Part shown: positions 43,782 to 52,590 of the stretch, piece by piece | Layout of the letters: each line of letters starts with the position of its first letter | Position numbering within the stretch: position 1 is the stretch's first letter | Assembly: GCF_030651915.1 (NCBI RefSeq) | Contig: NZ_JAUSBV010000002.1 | Span: forward strand, 262,414-326,413 | Source: Parvibaculum sp. | GTDB lineage: Bacteria > Pseudomonadota > Alphaproteobacteria > Parvibaculales > Parvibaculaceae | Direction: 5' to 3' | Length of the DNA: 64,000 nucleotides | Program-made: the position numbers and the translations under genes | Notes under the pieces: model-generated | Seen by the model: the letters and a program-made list of their open reading frames with translations, nothing else | Databases searched by the model: none | Told to the model about the DNA's origin: nothing

Positions 43782-45767
43782 ATGAGAAAAGGTATTGCCC
43801 AAAAGCTGTTTTTGGGCGGCGCGACGGCAGCAGCCATGCTGCTGACCGTCGGAACGGCGCAGGCCGTCGAGTTCAAGTTCGGGGAAATGTCGCTCGTCAT
43901 CGACAACACCGCCTCGATCGGCGTTGGCGTCCGGACGTCGAAGCAGAACTGCAGCAATGTCAATTCGGCCAATGGCGGGTGTGGGACTCCTGGCCCGGCG
44001 GGTAGCATTGATTTCGGCGTCAACGACGATGATGGCAACGTCAACACCGACCAGTGGGACCTCTATTCGACGCCGGTCAAGCTGACCACCGACTTCGAAA
44101 TGAAGTGGCGGAACTACGGCGCGTTCGCCCGCACCAAGCTGTTCTACGATCATTGGGTCTATGAAGAGATCGGCACGCGGAACAACCGCTTCGGCGCCCG
44201 GCCGATCACCGACGCCGCGCGCGGCGACAAGGCCCGGCGTTTCGGCGGCCGCGGTGCCGATCTGCTCGACGCCTACGTCTACGGCAATTTCGACGTGGCC
44301 GGCAATCCGGTGACGCTGCGTGCCGGCAAGCAGGTCATCAACTTTGGTGAAAGCCTGTTCATACCGGGCGGCATCAGCTCCTACCTGCCGGTCGACATCT
44401 CGGCGCTTCGCACGCCGGGTTCGGAACTCAAGGAAGCCTTCCTGCCGGTTCCGGCGCTTTACGGCTCGATCGGCCTGCCCGGCAACATGCAGGTCGAGGC
44501 TTTCTGGCAGTTCGGCTGGGAACGCACCCGTCTCGACGCTTGCGGCACCTTCTTCTCCGGCACCGACGCCGTCTGCGAAGGCGGCAAGTATGTCATGAAC
44601 GCCGGCGAATATCCGGGCGCCGCCATCCTCATCCCCCGTCAGGCTTCCGAAGAAGGCGACGACACCGGCACGTTCGGCGTCGCCGTCAAGCATTATGCCG
44701 AGTGGCTGGGCGCCGGCACCGATCTCGGGCTCTATTTCGTTCGGCAGAGCCTGACGGCTCCGGTCGGCACCTTCACTCTCGGCGATTTTGCGGGAACCGT
44801 CGGCGCACCCAATCTGGCGACTTTCTGCGCAGCCACGGGTACGCCGGGTCCGGTCTGTCTATCCGATGCCGCCGGCACCATCGTGCCCGGCGTGTCGAAT
44901 TTCTTCGTCGCTTTCGTCGGCACGGCCAACACCAAGAACTACCTGACGCAGTATGTCAACGACGTCGAATCCTACGGCTTCAGCTTCAATACCTCGATCC
45001 CGCTGCTGGGCGGGTCGGCCTTTTCGGGCGAGCTCAACTACACGCCCGACATGCCCTTCGCGCTGAACGACGTCGACCAGAACTGTCACGATCTGAACGC
45101 CATCGATTTCGGTGCTATTCTGGGCGCGCCCGGTTTCGATAACTGCCGTCCGGGCGCCGTCGCTCCCACCGGTCCCGGCGCGACGATCCAGGGGTACGAT
45201 TTCCGGGAATCGATCACCGGTCAGGTCGGCACCATCAGCACGCTGAGCGGTTCGCAGCCGCTCGTCGAGATGATCGGTGGCGATATCCTGATCCTGGTGG
45301 CCAATGTCGGCTTCCAGTACATCCCGAACCTCGATTCGGCGACCAACCGGCTGTCGATTCCGCGGGCTGCGTCGTCCAATCCGAACCCCTTCACCAACCA
45401 GATACTCGCCAGCGCCGGTTGCGCCGGTGTTGTTCCTTTCGGGCCGACGCAGTGTACGCCTAAATATGCGGACAGCTTCTCCTGGGGTTACCGCCTGCTG
45501 ACGTCGGTTGACTACAACAACGCGCTTGGAACGCCGTGGACCTTGTCGCCCAGCATTGCCTGGTCGCATGATGTCAGCGGTTATTCGGCCGGTCCGGTCG
45601 GCCCGGGCTTCGTTCAGGGCAAAAAGGTTGTGTCGCTCGGTCTGACGGCAAACCTGCGGAGCGTGTGGCGTGCCAACGTGCAGTACACACACAACATGGG
45701 CAATGAATTCCGTAACTTCTCGAAGGACAAGGATTTCATGTCGATGACGGTCTCCTACGCCTTCTGA
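43782..45767 (+). CDS. DUF1302 outer-membrane protein
   Basis: The 661-residue protein has a signal peptide (cleavage after TAQA, about residue 28) and the DUF1302 pattern: FKFGEMSLVIDNTASIGVGVRTS, LTTDFEMKWRNYGAFARTKLFYD, TLRAGKQVINFGESLFIPGGIS, and a C-terminal aromatic strand (KDKDFMSMTVSYAF) as in outer-membrane beta barrels. The family is found with DUF1329 and RND genes in degraders of hydrophobic compounds and probably forms a substrate channel or receptor. It has its own terminator at 45795. Confidence 0.93.
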   Translation: MRKGIAQKLFLGGATAAAMLLTVGTAQAVEFKFGEMSLVIDNTASIGVGVRTSKQNCSNVNSANGGCGTPGPAGSIDFGVNDDDGNVNTDQWDLYSTPVKLTTDFEMKWRNYGAFARTKLFYDHWVYEEIGTRNNRFGARPITDAARGDKARRFGGRGADLLDAYVYGNFDVAGNPVTLRAGKQVINFGESLFIPGGISSYLPVDISALRTPGSELKEAFLPVPALYGSIGLPGNMQVEAFWQFGWERTRLDACGTFFSGTDAVCEGGKYVMNAGEYPGAAILIPRQASEEGDDTGTFGVAVKHYAEWLGAGTDLGLYFVRQSLTAPVGTFTLGDFAGTVGAPNLATFCAATGTPGPVCLSDAAGTIVPGVSNFFVAFVGTANTKNYLTQYVNDVESYGFSFNTSIPLLGGSAFSGELNYTPDMPFALNDVDQNCHDLNAIDFGAILGAPGFDNCRPGAVAPTGPGATIQGYDFRESITGQVGTISTLSGSQPLVEMIGGDILILVANVGFQYIPNLDSATNRLSIPRAASSNPNPFTNQILASAGCAGVVPFGPTQCTPKYADSFSWGYRLLTSVDYNNALGTPWTLSPSIAWSHDVSGYSAGPVGPGFVQGKKVVSLGLTANLRSVWRANVQYTHNMGNEFRNFSKDKDFMSMTVSYAF

Positions 45768-45794
45768 TCTTCTGAAACGCGTAACGCGAAACGG

Positions 45795-45830
45795 AACCCG
45801 GCGGTGGCAATACCGCCGGGTTTTGCTTTT
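45795..45830 (+). terminator. Intrinsic terminator after the DUF1302 gene
   Basis: AACCCGGCGGT pairs with ACCGCCGGGTT around GGCAAT and is followed by TTGCTTTT. It begins 27 bp after the DUF1302 stop. Confidence 0.85.
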
Positions 45831-45854
45831 GGGTGTGGAGGTGGCTTCTCCCCT

Positions 45855-45892
45855 TGTGGTCTTTGCCGGGCTCGACCCGGCAATCCAGTAGC
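45855..45892. repeat. Dispersed alphaproteobacterial repeat (GCCGGGCTCGACCCGGC type)
   Basis: TTGCCGGG (45863-45870) and CCCGGCAA (45876-45883) flank CTCGA, followed by TCCAGTAG. One frame of the reverse strand reads LDCRVEPGKD, the well-known spurious peptide of this repeat family, common in Rhizobiales and other alphaproteobacteria. It is non-coding. Confidence 0.7.
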
Positions 45893-46396
45893 CGCGTGAG
45901 CGGCGTCCCTCTTCGCAAGGAATCACTTCCTCGAGGCGACAAGTTTTGTGAAGAGGCACGCTGCCTTCGGCAGCTTCCGGGCCCCGGCCTCCTTAATTAC
46001 AAAGGAGGGTCTGGGGGAGACAAGTGTGGGGAAGGTCGCACACAAGCACAAATCCCCGCCATGTTGCGTTGCACAAATAGCGGTGCCGGTGGCGCGATTC
46101 ATCCGTAGACGGATCGACAGGCTTTTCACCGGCGCGGCGCGGCGCGCGGCGCACATTAAAAAGATTTAATGCGACCGGGGCAAAAAGACCCGGGAAACAG
46201 CCCGAAAAGCGGCGCGGAAGACACACAATCGCGAAGGTGGCGATTTGCGCGGACGGGGCAATTTGGTATCATTCCGCGAGAGTAAGGCGGGGAAACCGGC
46301 CTCGGTGCACAGCCGCAAAAGCCTTTTCAAACGCGAAAAGCTCCATTTGTTTCTGGCATCGAAAGCCCGATAAGAAATCCAGTGGAGGGAACGTAT
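45893..46396. other. About 500 bp without a gene, upstream of DUF1329
   Basis: No supportable coding frame is present. Small hairpins occur: GCTGCC-TTC-GGCAGC (about 45960), CTCCTT / AAGGAG around 45991-46008, and CATTAAA-AAGA-TTTAATG (about 46155-46172). The DUF1329 gene at 46397 has a GGAGGG ribosome site, and its promoter must lie within this stretch, but no clear -35/-10 pair was found. Confidence 0.5.
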
Positions 46397-47752
46397 ATGA
46401 AAAGGACGACCATGTTGGTGTCCGCCCTTGCGATCAGCGCACTCGCGACGAGCGCGCTGGCCAAGGTGCCGGATGCCCAGGTGAACCGTCTGGGTCAGGA
46501 TTTGACCCCGATGGGTTCGGAAAAGGCCGGCGATGGCGACATCCCCGCATGGACCGGCGGCCTGCCGACCGTGCCGGGCAATGTCACCTACACGCCCGGT
46601 CAGAAGCTGCAGAATCCGTTCGCCAGCGACCCGATCAAGTACACGGTCACCGGCGCGAATGCGGGTCAGTATGACGCCATCCTGACCGACGGCTACAAGG
46701 CCCTGCTGAAGGCCTATCCGACCTACAAGATGGACGTCTATGAGACGCGCCGTACCTGCGCGTTCCCGGACCGCTTCTACGAAGCCAACAAGCGCAACGC
46801 CGCGGTTGGCGAACTTGTCGGCGGCGGCGCCGGCATCAGCCAGTCGATCTTCGGCTCGCCGTTCCCGATCCCGAACAGTGCGCTCGAGATCATCTGGAAC
46901 CACACGCTGCGCTATCGTTCGTTCAAGGTGGTGCGGCAGTTCGCGGCGGCGCCGGTGACGCGCGGCGGCGACTACACGCTGCAGATCGTGCAGGACGAAG
47001 CCATTCTGCAGTGGTCCGATCCGTCGGCAACCAAAGCCGAGGATCTCCAGAACATCTCGATCTACTACATCGCCAACACGATCGCGCCCGCCCGCGCCGC
47101 CGGCAGCGTGATCCTGGTGTATGAAGCCCTGAACGCCCAGGTCCAGCCGCGTCAGGCCTGGCAGTACAGCCCCGGCACGCGCCGCGTGCGCCGCGCGCCG
47201 AACATCGCCTATGACAATCCGGGCACCAACTCGGACGGTCTGTCGACGTCGGATTCGTTCGACGGCTATAATGGCGCGCCGGACCGCTACGACTGGACCG
47301 TGCTCGGCAAGACCTCGAAGCTTGTCTCGGCCAACGCCTATGACGGCGAATCGACACCCTACAAGGACTATCTGCGGCCGTTGCATCTGAACCAGGACAA
47401 GGTTCGTTATGAGTTGCGCCGTGTCTGGGAAGTCGAAGCCAAGCTTCGTGCCGATACGCGTCACGTCTATTCCCGCCGCGTCTATGCGAACGAGGAAGAC
47501 GCCTACCAGATGTCGACCGTGGCGCTTTATGACGGCCGCGGCCAGCTCTGGCGCGTGCAGGAAATGCACCAGATCCAGCGTTACAACGTGCCGCTCTGCG
47601 GCTCGGCGGGCGAGATCGTCTATGACCTGCAGGCCGGCCGCTATCTGGCGCTGGCGCTGCAGAACGAAGAGCCGCCGGTGAACTACTTCGCCGACGAGAT
47701 CGACAAGAACCGCTACACGCCGAACTCGATCCGTCAGCTCGGCGTTCGCTAA
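46397..47752 (+). CDS. DUF1329 periplasmic protein
   Basis: The 451-residue protein has a signal peptide (MKRTTMLVSALAISALATSALA) and the DUF1329 domain: GEKA-like SEKAGDGDIPAWTGGLP near residue 35, ALEIIWNHTLRYRSF, QAWQYSPGTRRVRRAPNIAYDNPG, and SRRVYANEEDAYQMSTVALYDGRGQLWRVQEMHQIQ. The last half resembles the LolA/LolB-type half-barrel of outer-membrane lipoprotein-sorting proteins. It is the usual partner of DUF1302 and probably binds or passes on a hydrophobic molecule in the periplasm. Confidence 0.93.
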   Translation: MKRTTMLVSALAISALATSALAKVPDAQVNRLGQDLTPMGSEKAGDGDIPAWTGGLPTVPGNVTYTPGQKLQNPFASDPIKYTVTGANAGQYDAILTDGYKALLKAYPTYKMDVYETRRTCAFPDRFYEANKRNAAVGELVGGGAGISQSIFGSPFPIPNSALEIIWNHTLRYRSFKVVRQFAAAPVTRGGDYTLQIVQDEAILQWSDPSATKAEDLQNISIYYIANTIAPARAAGSVILVYEALNAQVQPRQAWQYSPGTRRVRRAPNIAYDNPGTNSDGLSTSDSFDGYNGAPDRYDWTVLGKTSKLVSANAYDGESTPYKDYLRPLHLNQDKVRYELRRVWEVEAKLRADTRHVYSRRVYANEEDAYQMSTVALYDGRGQLWRVQEMHQIQRYNVPLCGSAGEIVYDLQAGRYLALALQNEEPPVNYFADEIDKNRYTPNSIRQLGVR

Positions 47753-47776
47753 AAGGACTTCGTCGCAAGTTTGAGG

Positions 47777-47810
47777 GCAGGGCTCCGGGTAACCGGGGCC
47801 CTGCTTCTTT
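47777..47810 (+). terminator. Intrinsic terminator after the DUF1329 gene
   Basis: GCAGGGC-T-CCGG pairs with CCGG-G-GCCCTGC around GTAA, followed by TTCTTT. It lies 25 bp after the DUF1329 stop. Confidence 0.8.
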
Positions 47811-48109
47811 GTCCGGTCCCCCAGCCTCTCTCCTGCGGCCCCAGGGCCGGCAGAAGGGGGTGGCGGCGGGCCCGGCGCGCCGGCCTTGCGGTCCGTCCGG
47901 CGCCGCCTTAACCCTGATTTCGCGTCATCCGCGTTCCCGATCACGTAGGTCAAGACCGCGCTTGAAAAATACGCTATAAGGAAAAAAACGTTATAAAAGA
48001 CCATCAATACAGGGGGATCGCCGGGGCGACCTCTCGCGGCTTCGGCAGCCTGCCGGGCCCCGCGTTCCGTCCCGACGAACCGAACGCCCGAGTGCAGGAG
48101 CCCAAGGTA
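47811..48109. other. Intergenic region upstream of the YCF48-like gene
   Basis: About 300 bp without a credible gene. The left half is very GC-rich with short inverted stretches; the right half has an A-rich patch (TTGAAAAATACGCTATAAGG, 47962-47981, then AAAAAAACGTTATAAAAG) that probably contains the promoter, although the spacing of hexamers is not ideal. Confidence 0.4.
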
Positions 48110-49186
48110 ATGTCACCGTCGTTTATCGAGATCCTTTCCCGCAACATGCCGCGCCTCCGCCGCGCCGCAGCCGCCCTTATTGCGCTGAGCTTCGCCGTCG
48201 CCATGCCCGCCGTGGCGCAGGACGACGCGGATGGCCGGTCGCCGTCCTATGCGGTGCAATCGGAGCTGGCGCCGGAATCGCTGCTGCTGGATGCGACCTA
48301 TGCCAACGGACGCCTCGTCGCCGTCGGCGAATATGGACATGTCGTCTATTCCGACGATCGCGGCGTCACCTGGACGCAGGCCACTTCCGTGCCGACCCAG
48401 GCGACGCTGACCGGCGTCACCTTTGTCGATGCCCAGCTCGGCTTCGCGGTCGGCCACGATGCGACGATCATCCGCACGCGCGACGGCGGCGTGAACTGGG
48501 ATCTCGTCTATCACGATGCCGAATCCGAAATGGCCTTCATGGCCGTCTATTTCGAGAATGCCGAACGCGGCTTCGCGCTCGGCGCCTTTGCCTTCATGGT
48601 GGAGACGCAAGAGGGCGGCGAGCCCGACAGCTGGGAAGAGCGCTCGCTCAGCGACGGATTGCTCGACGACTACCACCTCAACAAGCTTTTCGCCGACAAG
48701 GATGGCGATCTCTACATCGCTGCCGAATTCGGTATCGTCTACCGCTCGGGCGACCAGGGCCGTAACTTCGACCGCATCCAGACGCAGTATGAAGGCTCCT
48801 TCTGGGGCGGCTTCGGCATGAGCGACGGTTCGGTGATGGTGTTCGGCATGCGCGGCAACGCCTTCCGCTCCTGGGACAAGGGCCAGACCTGGACCAAGGT
48901 CGACACGGGCACCGACAAATCGATCGCCGGCGGCGTTCAGCTCGGCGGCGGCAAGATCATTCTTGTCGGTCTTCAGGGCTATATCGGCTACAGCGACGAC
49001 AACGGCAAAAGCTTCGTCGAAGTCACGCGCGCCGACCGTCTTGGCTATGCGGCCGTCTCCGACGGACCCGATGGCCAGATCGTCGTCTTCGGCGAACCGG
49101 GCGCCAAGTTGATGCCCGACGATCCGGAAAAGGCGCGCGAAGCCGTTGGTGCGCGGATCACCGCCGCGACCGAGGGTGGCAGCTAG
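48110..49186 (+). CDS. YCF48/BNR-repeat periplasmic protein
   Basis: The 358-residue protein has a signal peptide (hydrophobic stretch AAAALIALSFAVAMPAVA, cleavage near residue 37) and a beta-propeller of YCF48/BNR repeats: VVYSDDRGVTWTQA, IIRTRDGGVNWDLV, FRSWDKGQTWTKV and IGYSDDNGKSFVEV, each with the S/T-x-D-x-G-x-x-W asp-box. In related clusters this gene accompanies DUF1302, DUF1329 and an RND transporter. Here the next gene is an enoyl-CoA hydratase instead. It ends in its own terminator. Confidence 0.9.
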   Translation: MSPSFIEILSRNMPRLRRAAAALIALSFAVAMPAVAQDDADGRSPSYAVQSELAPESLLLDATYANGRLVAVGEYGHVVYSDDRGVTWTQATSVPTQATLTGVTFVDAQLGFAVGHDATIIRTRDGGVNWDLVYHDAESEMAFMAVYFENAERGFALGAFAFMVETQEGGEPDSWEERSLSDGLLDDYHLNKLFADKDGDLYIAAEFGIVYRSGDQGRNFDRIQTQYEGSFWGGFGMSDGSVMVFGMRGNAFRSWDKGQTWTKVDTGTDKSIAGGVQLGGGKIILVGLQGYIGYSDDNGKSFVEVTRADRLGYAAVSDGPDGQIVVFGEPGAKLMPDDPEKAREAVGARITAATEGGS

Positions 49187-49217
49187 AGCGCCACCGATCC
49201 GGTTTACCGATCGAAGG

Positions 49218-49244
49218 ACCCCGGCCTCGCGGCCGGGGTTTTTC
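49218..49244 (+). terminator. Intrinsic terminator after the YCF48-like gene
   Basis: CCCCGGCC pairs with GGCCGGGG around TCGC, followed by TTTTTC. It separates the envelope genes from the acyl-CoA operon. Confidence 0.9.
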
Positions 49245-49349
49245 ATTGGGCGGCGACGGGCGGATCGCCGTTCTTTCATTGCCTCTTTTCATTGCCCGGG
49301 GCGCGGGCCACAATCCCGGAAACGAAAATAAAATGAGGGAGCGCGAAGC

Positions 49350-50153
49350 ATGACGGGGAGCGTCGATTTCGGCCGCTACAAGCGGATCAAGGCGAGCCGG
49401 CAGGGCCGCGTGCTGACATTGGCGCTCAGCAATCCGGCGCTGATGAACGCCGTCGACGGCGAGATGCATCGCGAACTCTCAAGCATCTTTCTCGACGCCG
49501 CCGACGATCGTCAATCCGATGTGATCGTGCTGACCGGCGAGGGCGCGGCCTTTTCGGCGGGCGGCGATCTCAACTGGATGAAGCGCAGTTTCGAGGCCGG
49601 CGACAAGGGCCCCGATGCCGCCGAGGCCAAGCGCATCGTCTTCTCGCTGCTCGATCTTGAAAAGCCGATCATCGCCAAGGTGCGCGGGCCGGCCGTCGGG
49701 CTCGGCGCCACCATCGCGCTGATGTGCGATGTGATTTTTGCGAGCGACAATGCGCGCTTTGCCGATCCGCATGTGCGGGCCGGCATCGTCGCCGGCGATG
49801 GCGGCGCGATCATCTGGCCGCAGCTTGTCGGCTATGCGCGGGCCAAGGAATATCTGATGACCGGAGATCCGGTGCCGGCGGCGGAGGCGGAGCGGATCGG
49901 CCTCGTCAATCATGTGGTGCCGGATGACGCGCTCGATGCGCGTGTCGATGCGTTTGCCGCGAAGCTTGCCGCGGGCGCCACCCAGGCGATCAAGTACAGC
50001 AAGGTCGCGGTCAATATCGGCTTGAAGCAGCTTGCGCATACGATCCTCGATACGTCGATCGGCTACGAGATGCTGACCTTCACGACCGAAGACCACAAGG
50101 AAGCGGTCAATGCGTTTCTCGAAAAGCGCAAGCCGGCCTTCACGGGGAAATGA
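49350..50153 (+). CDS. Enoyl-CoA hydratase/isomerase family protein
   Basis: This 267-residue crotonase-fold protein has the oxyanion segments AAFSAGGDLNWM (residues 67-77) and GPAVGLGATIALMCD (113-127). The position of the first catalytic Glu in classical hydratases (the PE-x motif) reads DPH here (His141), while the second Glu position (Glu167 in RAKEYLMTG) is kept, so the reaction may be a variant. It is first in a four-gene operon and overlaps the following acyl-CoA dehydrogenase as ATGA. Confidence 0.88.
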   Translation: MTGSVDFGRYKRIKASRQGRVLTLALSNPALMNAVDGEMHRELSSIFLDAADDRQSDVIVLTGEGAAFSAGGDLNWMKRSFEAGDKGPDAAEAKRIVFSLLDLEKPIIAKVRGPAVGLGATIALMCDVIFASDNARFADPHVRAGIVAGDGGAIIWPQLVGYARAKEYLMTGDPVPAAEAERIGLVNHVVPDDALDARVDAFAAKLAAGATQAIKYSKVAVNIGLKQLAHTILDTSIGYEMLTFTTEDHKEAVNAFLEKRKPAFTGK

Positions 50154-51346
50154 CCGGCATGGATGCGGCGATGGGCGAGATGCCTCTCAATTTCGACGAG
50201 CCGGAACATGTGCGGATGCTGCGCGACAGCATGCGGCGCTTCGTCGAGGCGGAGATGCCACGGGCGAAAGCGCGCGAATGGGACCGCGGCAATATCTATC
50301 CGGCCGAGGTGATGAAGAAGCTCGGCGCGATGGGGATGATGGGTCTCACCGTCGATGAGAAATATGGCGGCGCCGGCGTCGACATCTATGCGACGATGGC
50401 GGTGATCGAGGAAATCGCCAGGCGCTCGGTCGCGGTGGCCTGTCCCTATATCATGGCGGTCTGCTATGCCGGCATGAATCTCGGCGAGAGCGCCAGCGAG
50501 GCGCAGAAGCAGGAATTGCTGCCGAAAGTCGCCAGCGGCAATCTGCTCTTTGCCTATGGATTGTCGGAGCCCAATGTCGGCGGCGATCTGGCGACCGTCG
50601 AAACGACAGCGCGGCGCGAGGGCGACGCGGTCGTCATCAACGGCGCCAAGCGCTGGTGCACCGGGGCGCATATCGCCGATTATATCTTCTGCCTGCTGCG
50701 CTCGGGACCGAAGGAAGAGAAATACAAGAACCTGTCGATCGTGCTGGTGCCGCCGACATTGCCCGGCATCACCATCACGCCGCTCGGCCATCTCGGCATT
50801 CGCGGCGTCGAGACGAAAGACGTCACCTTCGACGATGTGCGGGTGCCGGCGGCCAATATTCTCGGCGGCGAGGCGATGTGGAACAAGGGCTGGCAACAGC
50901 TTGCGGGCCGCGCGCTCGAGGTCGAGAAGCTCGAGCTTTCGGCCTGCGCGCTGGGGCTCGCCGAAGCGGCGGTCGCCGATGCCTGGGGCTATGCCGAGGA
51001 ACGCGAACAGTTCGGCCGCGCCATTGCCGGCCATCAGGCGATCCGGCACATGCTGGCGGAGGCGCGCACGCGCGTGCGCGCGATGCGGCTGATGCTTTAC
51101 AGCGCCGCCTGGCTGGCCGACCGGGGGCGGCCCTGTTCGGTCGAAACCTCGATGGCCAAGCTGTTCTGCTGCGAAGGCGCGGCGGAAGTCACGCAGACCT
51201 GCATGCGCGTGACCGGCGCCTATGGGCTGTCGGATGAAATGGACATGGAGCGCTATGTGCGCGACGCGATCAGCCTGCCGATCGTCGGTGGTTCGTCGAA
51301 CATGCAGAAGAACAACATCGCCAACCGGCTGAAACTCGGCGCCTGA
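50150..51346 (+). CDS. Acyl-CoA dehydrogenase
   Basis: This 398-residue flavoprotein has the ACAD order: N-terminal helices with MKKLGAMGMMGLTVDEKYGGAGVD, the middle domain with LSEPNVGGDLATVETTARREGD and NGAKRWCTGAHIADYI, and the C-terminal domain with YAEEREQFGRAIAGHQAIRHMLAE and MRVTGAYGLSDEMDMERYVRDA. The Ser/Glu region of SEPNVGGD contacts FAD. It probably desaturates a CoA ester of the pathway served by this operon. It is coupled to the hydratase by an ATGA overlap. Confidence 0.92.
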   Translation: MTGMDAAMGEMPLNFDEPEHVRMLRDSMRRFVEAEMPRAKAREWDRGNIYPAEVMKKLGAMGMMGLTVDEKYGGAGVDIYATMAVIEEIARRSVAVACPYIMAVCYAGMNLGESASEAQKQELLPKVASGNLLFAYGLSEPNVGGDLATVETTARREGDAVVINGAKRWCTGAHIADYIFCLLRSGPKEEKYKNLSIVLVPPTLPGITITPLGHLGIRGVETKDVTFDDVRVPAANILGGEAMWNKGWQQLAGRALEVEKLELSACALGLAEAAVADAWGYAEEREQFGRAIAGHQAIRHMLAEARTRVRAMRLMLYSAAWLADRGRPCSVETSMAKLFCCEGAAEVTQTCMRVTGAYGLSDEMDMERYVRDAISLPIVGGSSNMQKNNIANRLKLGA

Positions 51347-51353
51347 GGGAGAG

Positions 51354-52550
51354 ATGATGAGCGAGATGCAGACGCGCAGCGGTGCGCAGATCGATCCGGT
51401 TTCCGTCGCCGATGGCTTTGCCGAAGAGATCGCGGCGCGCGCCGCCGAGATCGAGGCCAATCGCTTCCTGCCGCAGGATATCGCCCGGCGCTTTGCCGAA
51501 GCCGGTCTCTACCGGCTCTGCATTCCGGCCGCCTATGGCGGGCGCGAGGCGCATCCCTCCGTTCTCTTCGAGACGGTGGAGCGGATCGCGCGCGCCGACG
51601 GGTCGGCCGCCTGGTGCGTCTTCATCGGTGCGACGTCGGGCGTCGTTTCGGCCTTCCTCGCGCCCGAGGAAGCCCGCGCCGTGTTCGGCGATCCGTTGAC
51701 CGTCACGGCCGGCGTTTTTGCGCCGCGCGGCAAGGCCGTGCATGCGGTCGAGAAGGGCGTTCAGGGCTACCGCGTCAACGGGCGCTGGCAATGGGGCTCG
51801 GGCTCGCGCAATGCACAGTATATTTCCGGCGGTGCGATGATCCTGGGCGACGACGGGAAGCCGGAAATGGCCGCCGAGGGCATTCCGCAGAACCGGATGA
51901 TGATGTTCGAGGCGAAGGATGTGACGCTGCTCGACACATGGGATGTGTCGGGCCTGTGCGGCACCGGCAGCACCGATTTCGAGGTGAAGGATCTGTTTGT
52001 GCCGGCATCGCGCGCGGTCAGCCTGATCAGCGACAAGCCCCTTGCGCGGCCGCTCTACTGCTTCCCGACCTTCGGGTTGCTCGGCATCGGCATTGCGGCG
52101 GTGGCGCTGGGTCTGGCGCGCGGTTCGATCGAGACGCTGGTGGAGCTTGCCGGCGGCAAGACGCCGCAAGGCTCGTCGAAGCCGCTGGCGTTGCGCGCCA
52201 AGGCGCAGCTCGACGTTTCACAGGCCGAGGCGCTGACGCGCTCGGCGCGCGCCTGGCTGATGGAAACGGTCAATACTGCCTTCGAAGCGGCGGAGAAGAA
52301 TGGCGAGATGACGGTGGCGCATCGCCGCGACATTCGGCTGGCGACAACGCACGCGGTGCAGTCGGCGGCGCGGGCGGTCGATCTGATGTACACGCTGGCC
52401 GGCGGCAGTTCGGTCTATCGCGGCTCGCCCTTGCAGCGGCAGTTCCGCGACGTGCATGTGGCGACCCAGCACATGATGGTGTCGGATGCGACCTATGAGC
52501 TGACCGGACGGCTGCTGCTCGGCGTGCCGACCAACACGGCGATGCTCTAG
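51354..52550 (+). CDS. Acyl-CoA dehydrogenase-fold flavoprotein (group D monooxygenase-like)
   Basis: This 398-residue protein belongs to the Acyl-CoA_dh_2 branch (HsaA/DszC-like) rather than to true dehydrogenases. Evidence is an N-terminal helical domain with FAEAGLYRLCIPAAYGGREAHPSVLFETVERIARADGSAAW, a middle domain with VNGRWQWGSGSRNAQYI and CGTGSTDFEVKDLFVP, and a C-terminal domain with RDIRLATTHAVQSAARAVDLMYTLAGGSSVY followed by FRDVHVATQHMMV. Such enzymes use reduced flavin and O2. It lies 7 bp after the first ACAD gene. Confidence 0.88.
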   Translation: MMSEMQTRSGAQIDPVSVADGFAEEIAARAAEIEANRFLPQDIARRFAEAGLYRLCIPAAYGGREAHPSVLFETVERIARADGSAAWCVFIGATSGVVSAFLAPEEARAVFGDPLTVTAGVFAPRGKAVHAVEKGVQGYRVNGRWQWGSGSRNAQYISGGAMILGDDGKPEMAAEGIPQNRMMMFEAKDVTLLDTWDVSGLCGTGSTDFEVKDLFVPASRAVSLISDKPLARPLYCFPTFGLLGIGIAAVALGLARGSIETLVELAGGKTPQGSSKPLALRAKAQLDVSQAEALTRSARAWLMETVNTAFEAAEKNGEMTVAHRRDIRLATTHAVQSAARAVDLMYTLAGGSSVYRGSPLQRQFRDVHVATQHMMVSDATYELTGRLLLGVPTNTAML

Positions 52551-52590
52551 CACGTTGAATTTTTTGTACTTTCTCCGAGGATAGAACAGG

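Noticed and set aside
45893-46100. Small frames in the DUF1302-DUF1329 gap
   Set aside because: They consist of repeat-derived sequence (LDCRVEPG-type reading) and lack ribosome sites or recognisable similarity.
46166-48007. Minus-strand 613-codon frame opposite DUF1329
   Set aside because: The opposite strand encodes a clear signal peptide plus DUF1329 domain; the antisense frame has no motif.
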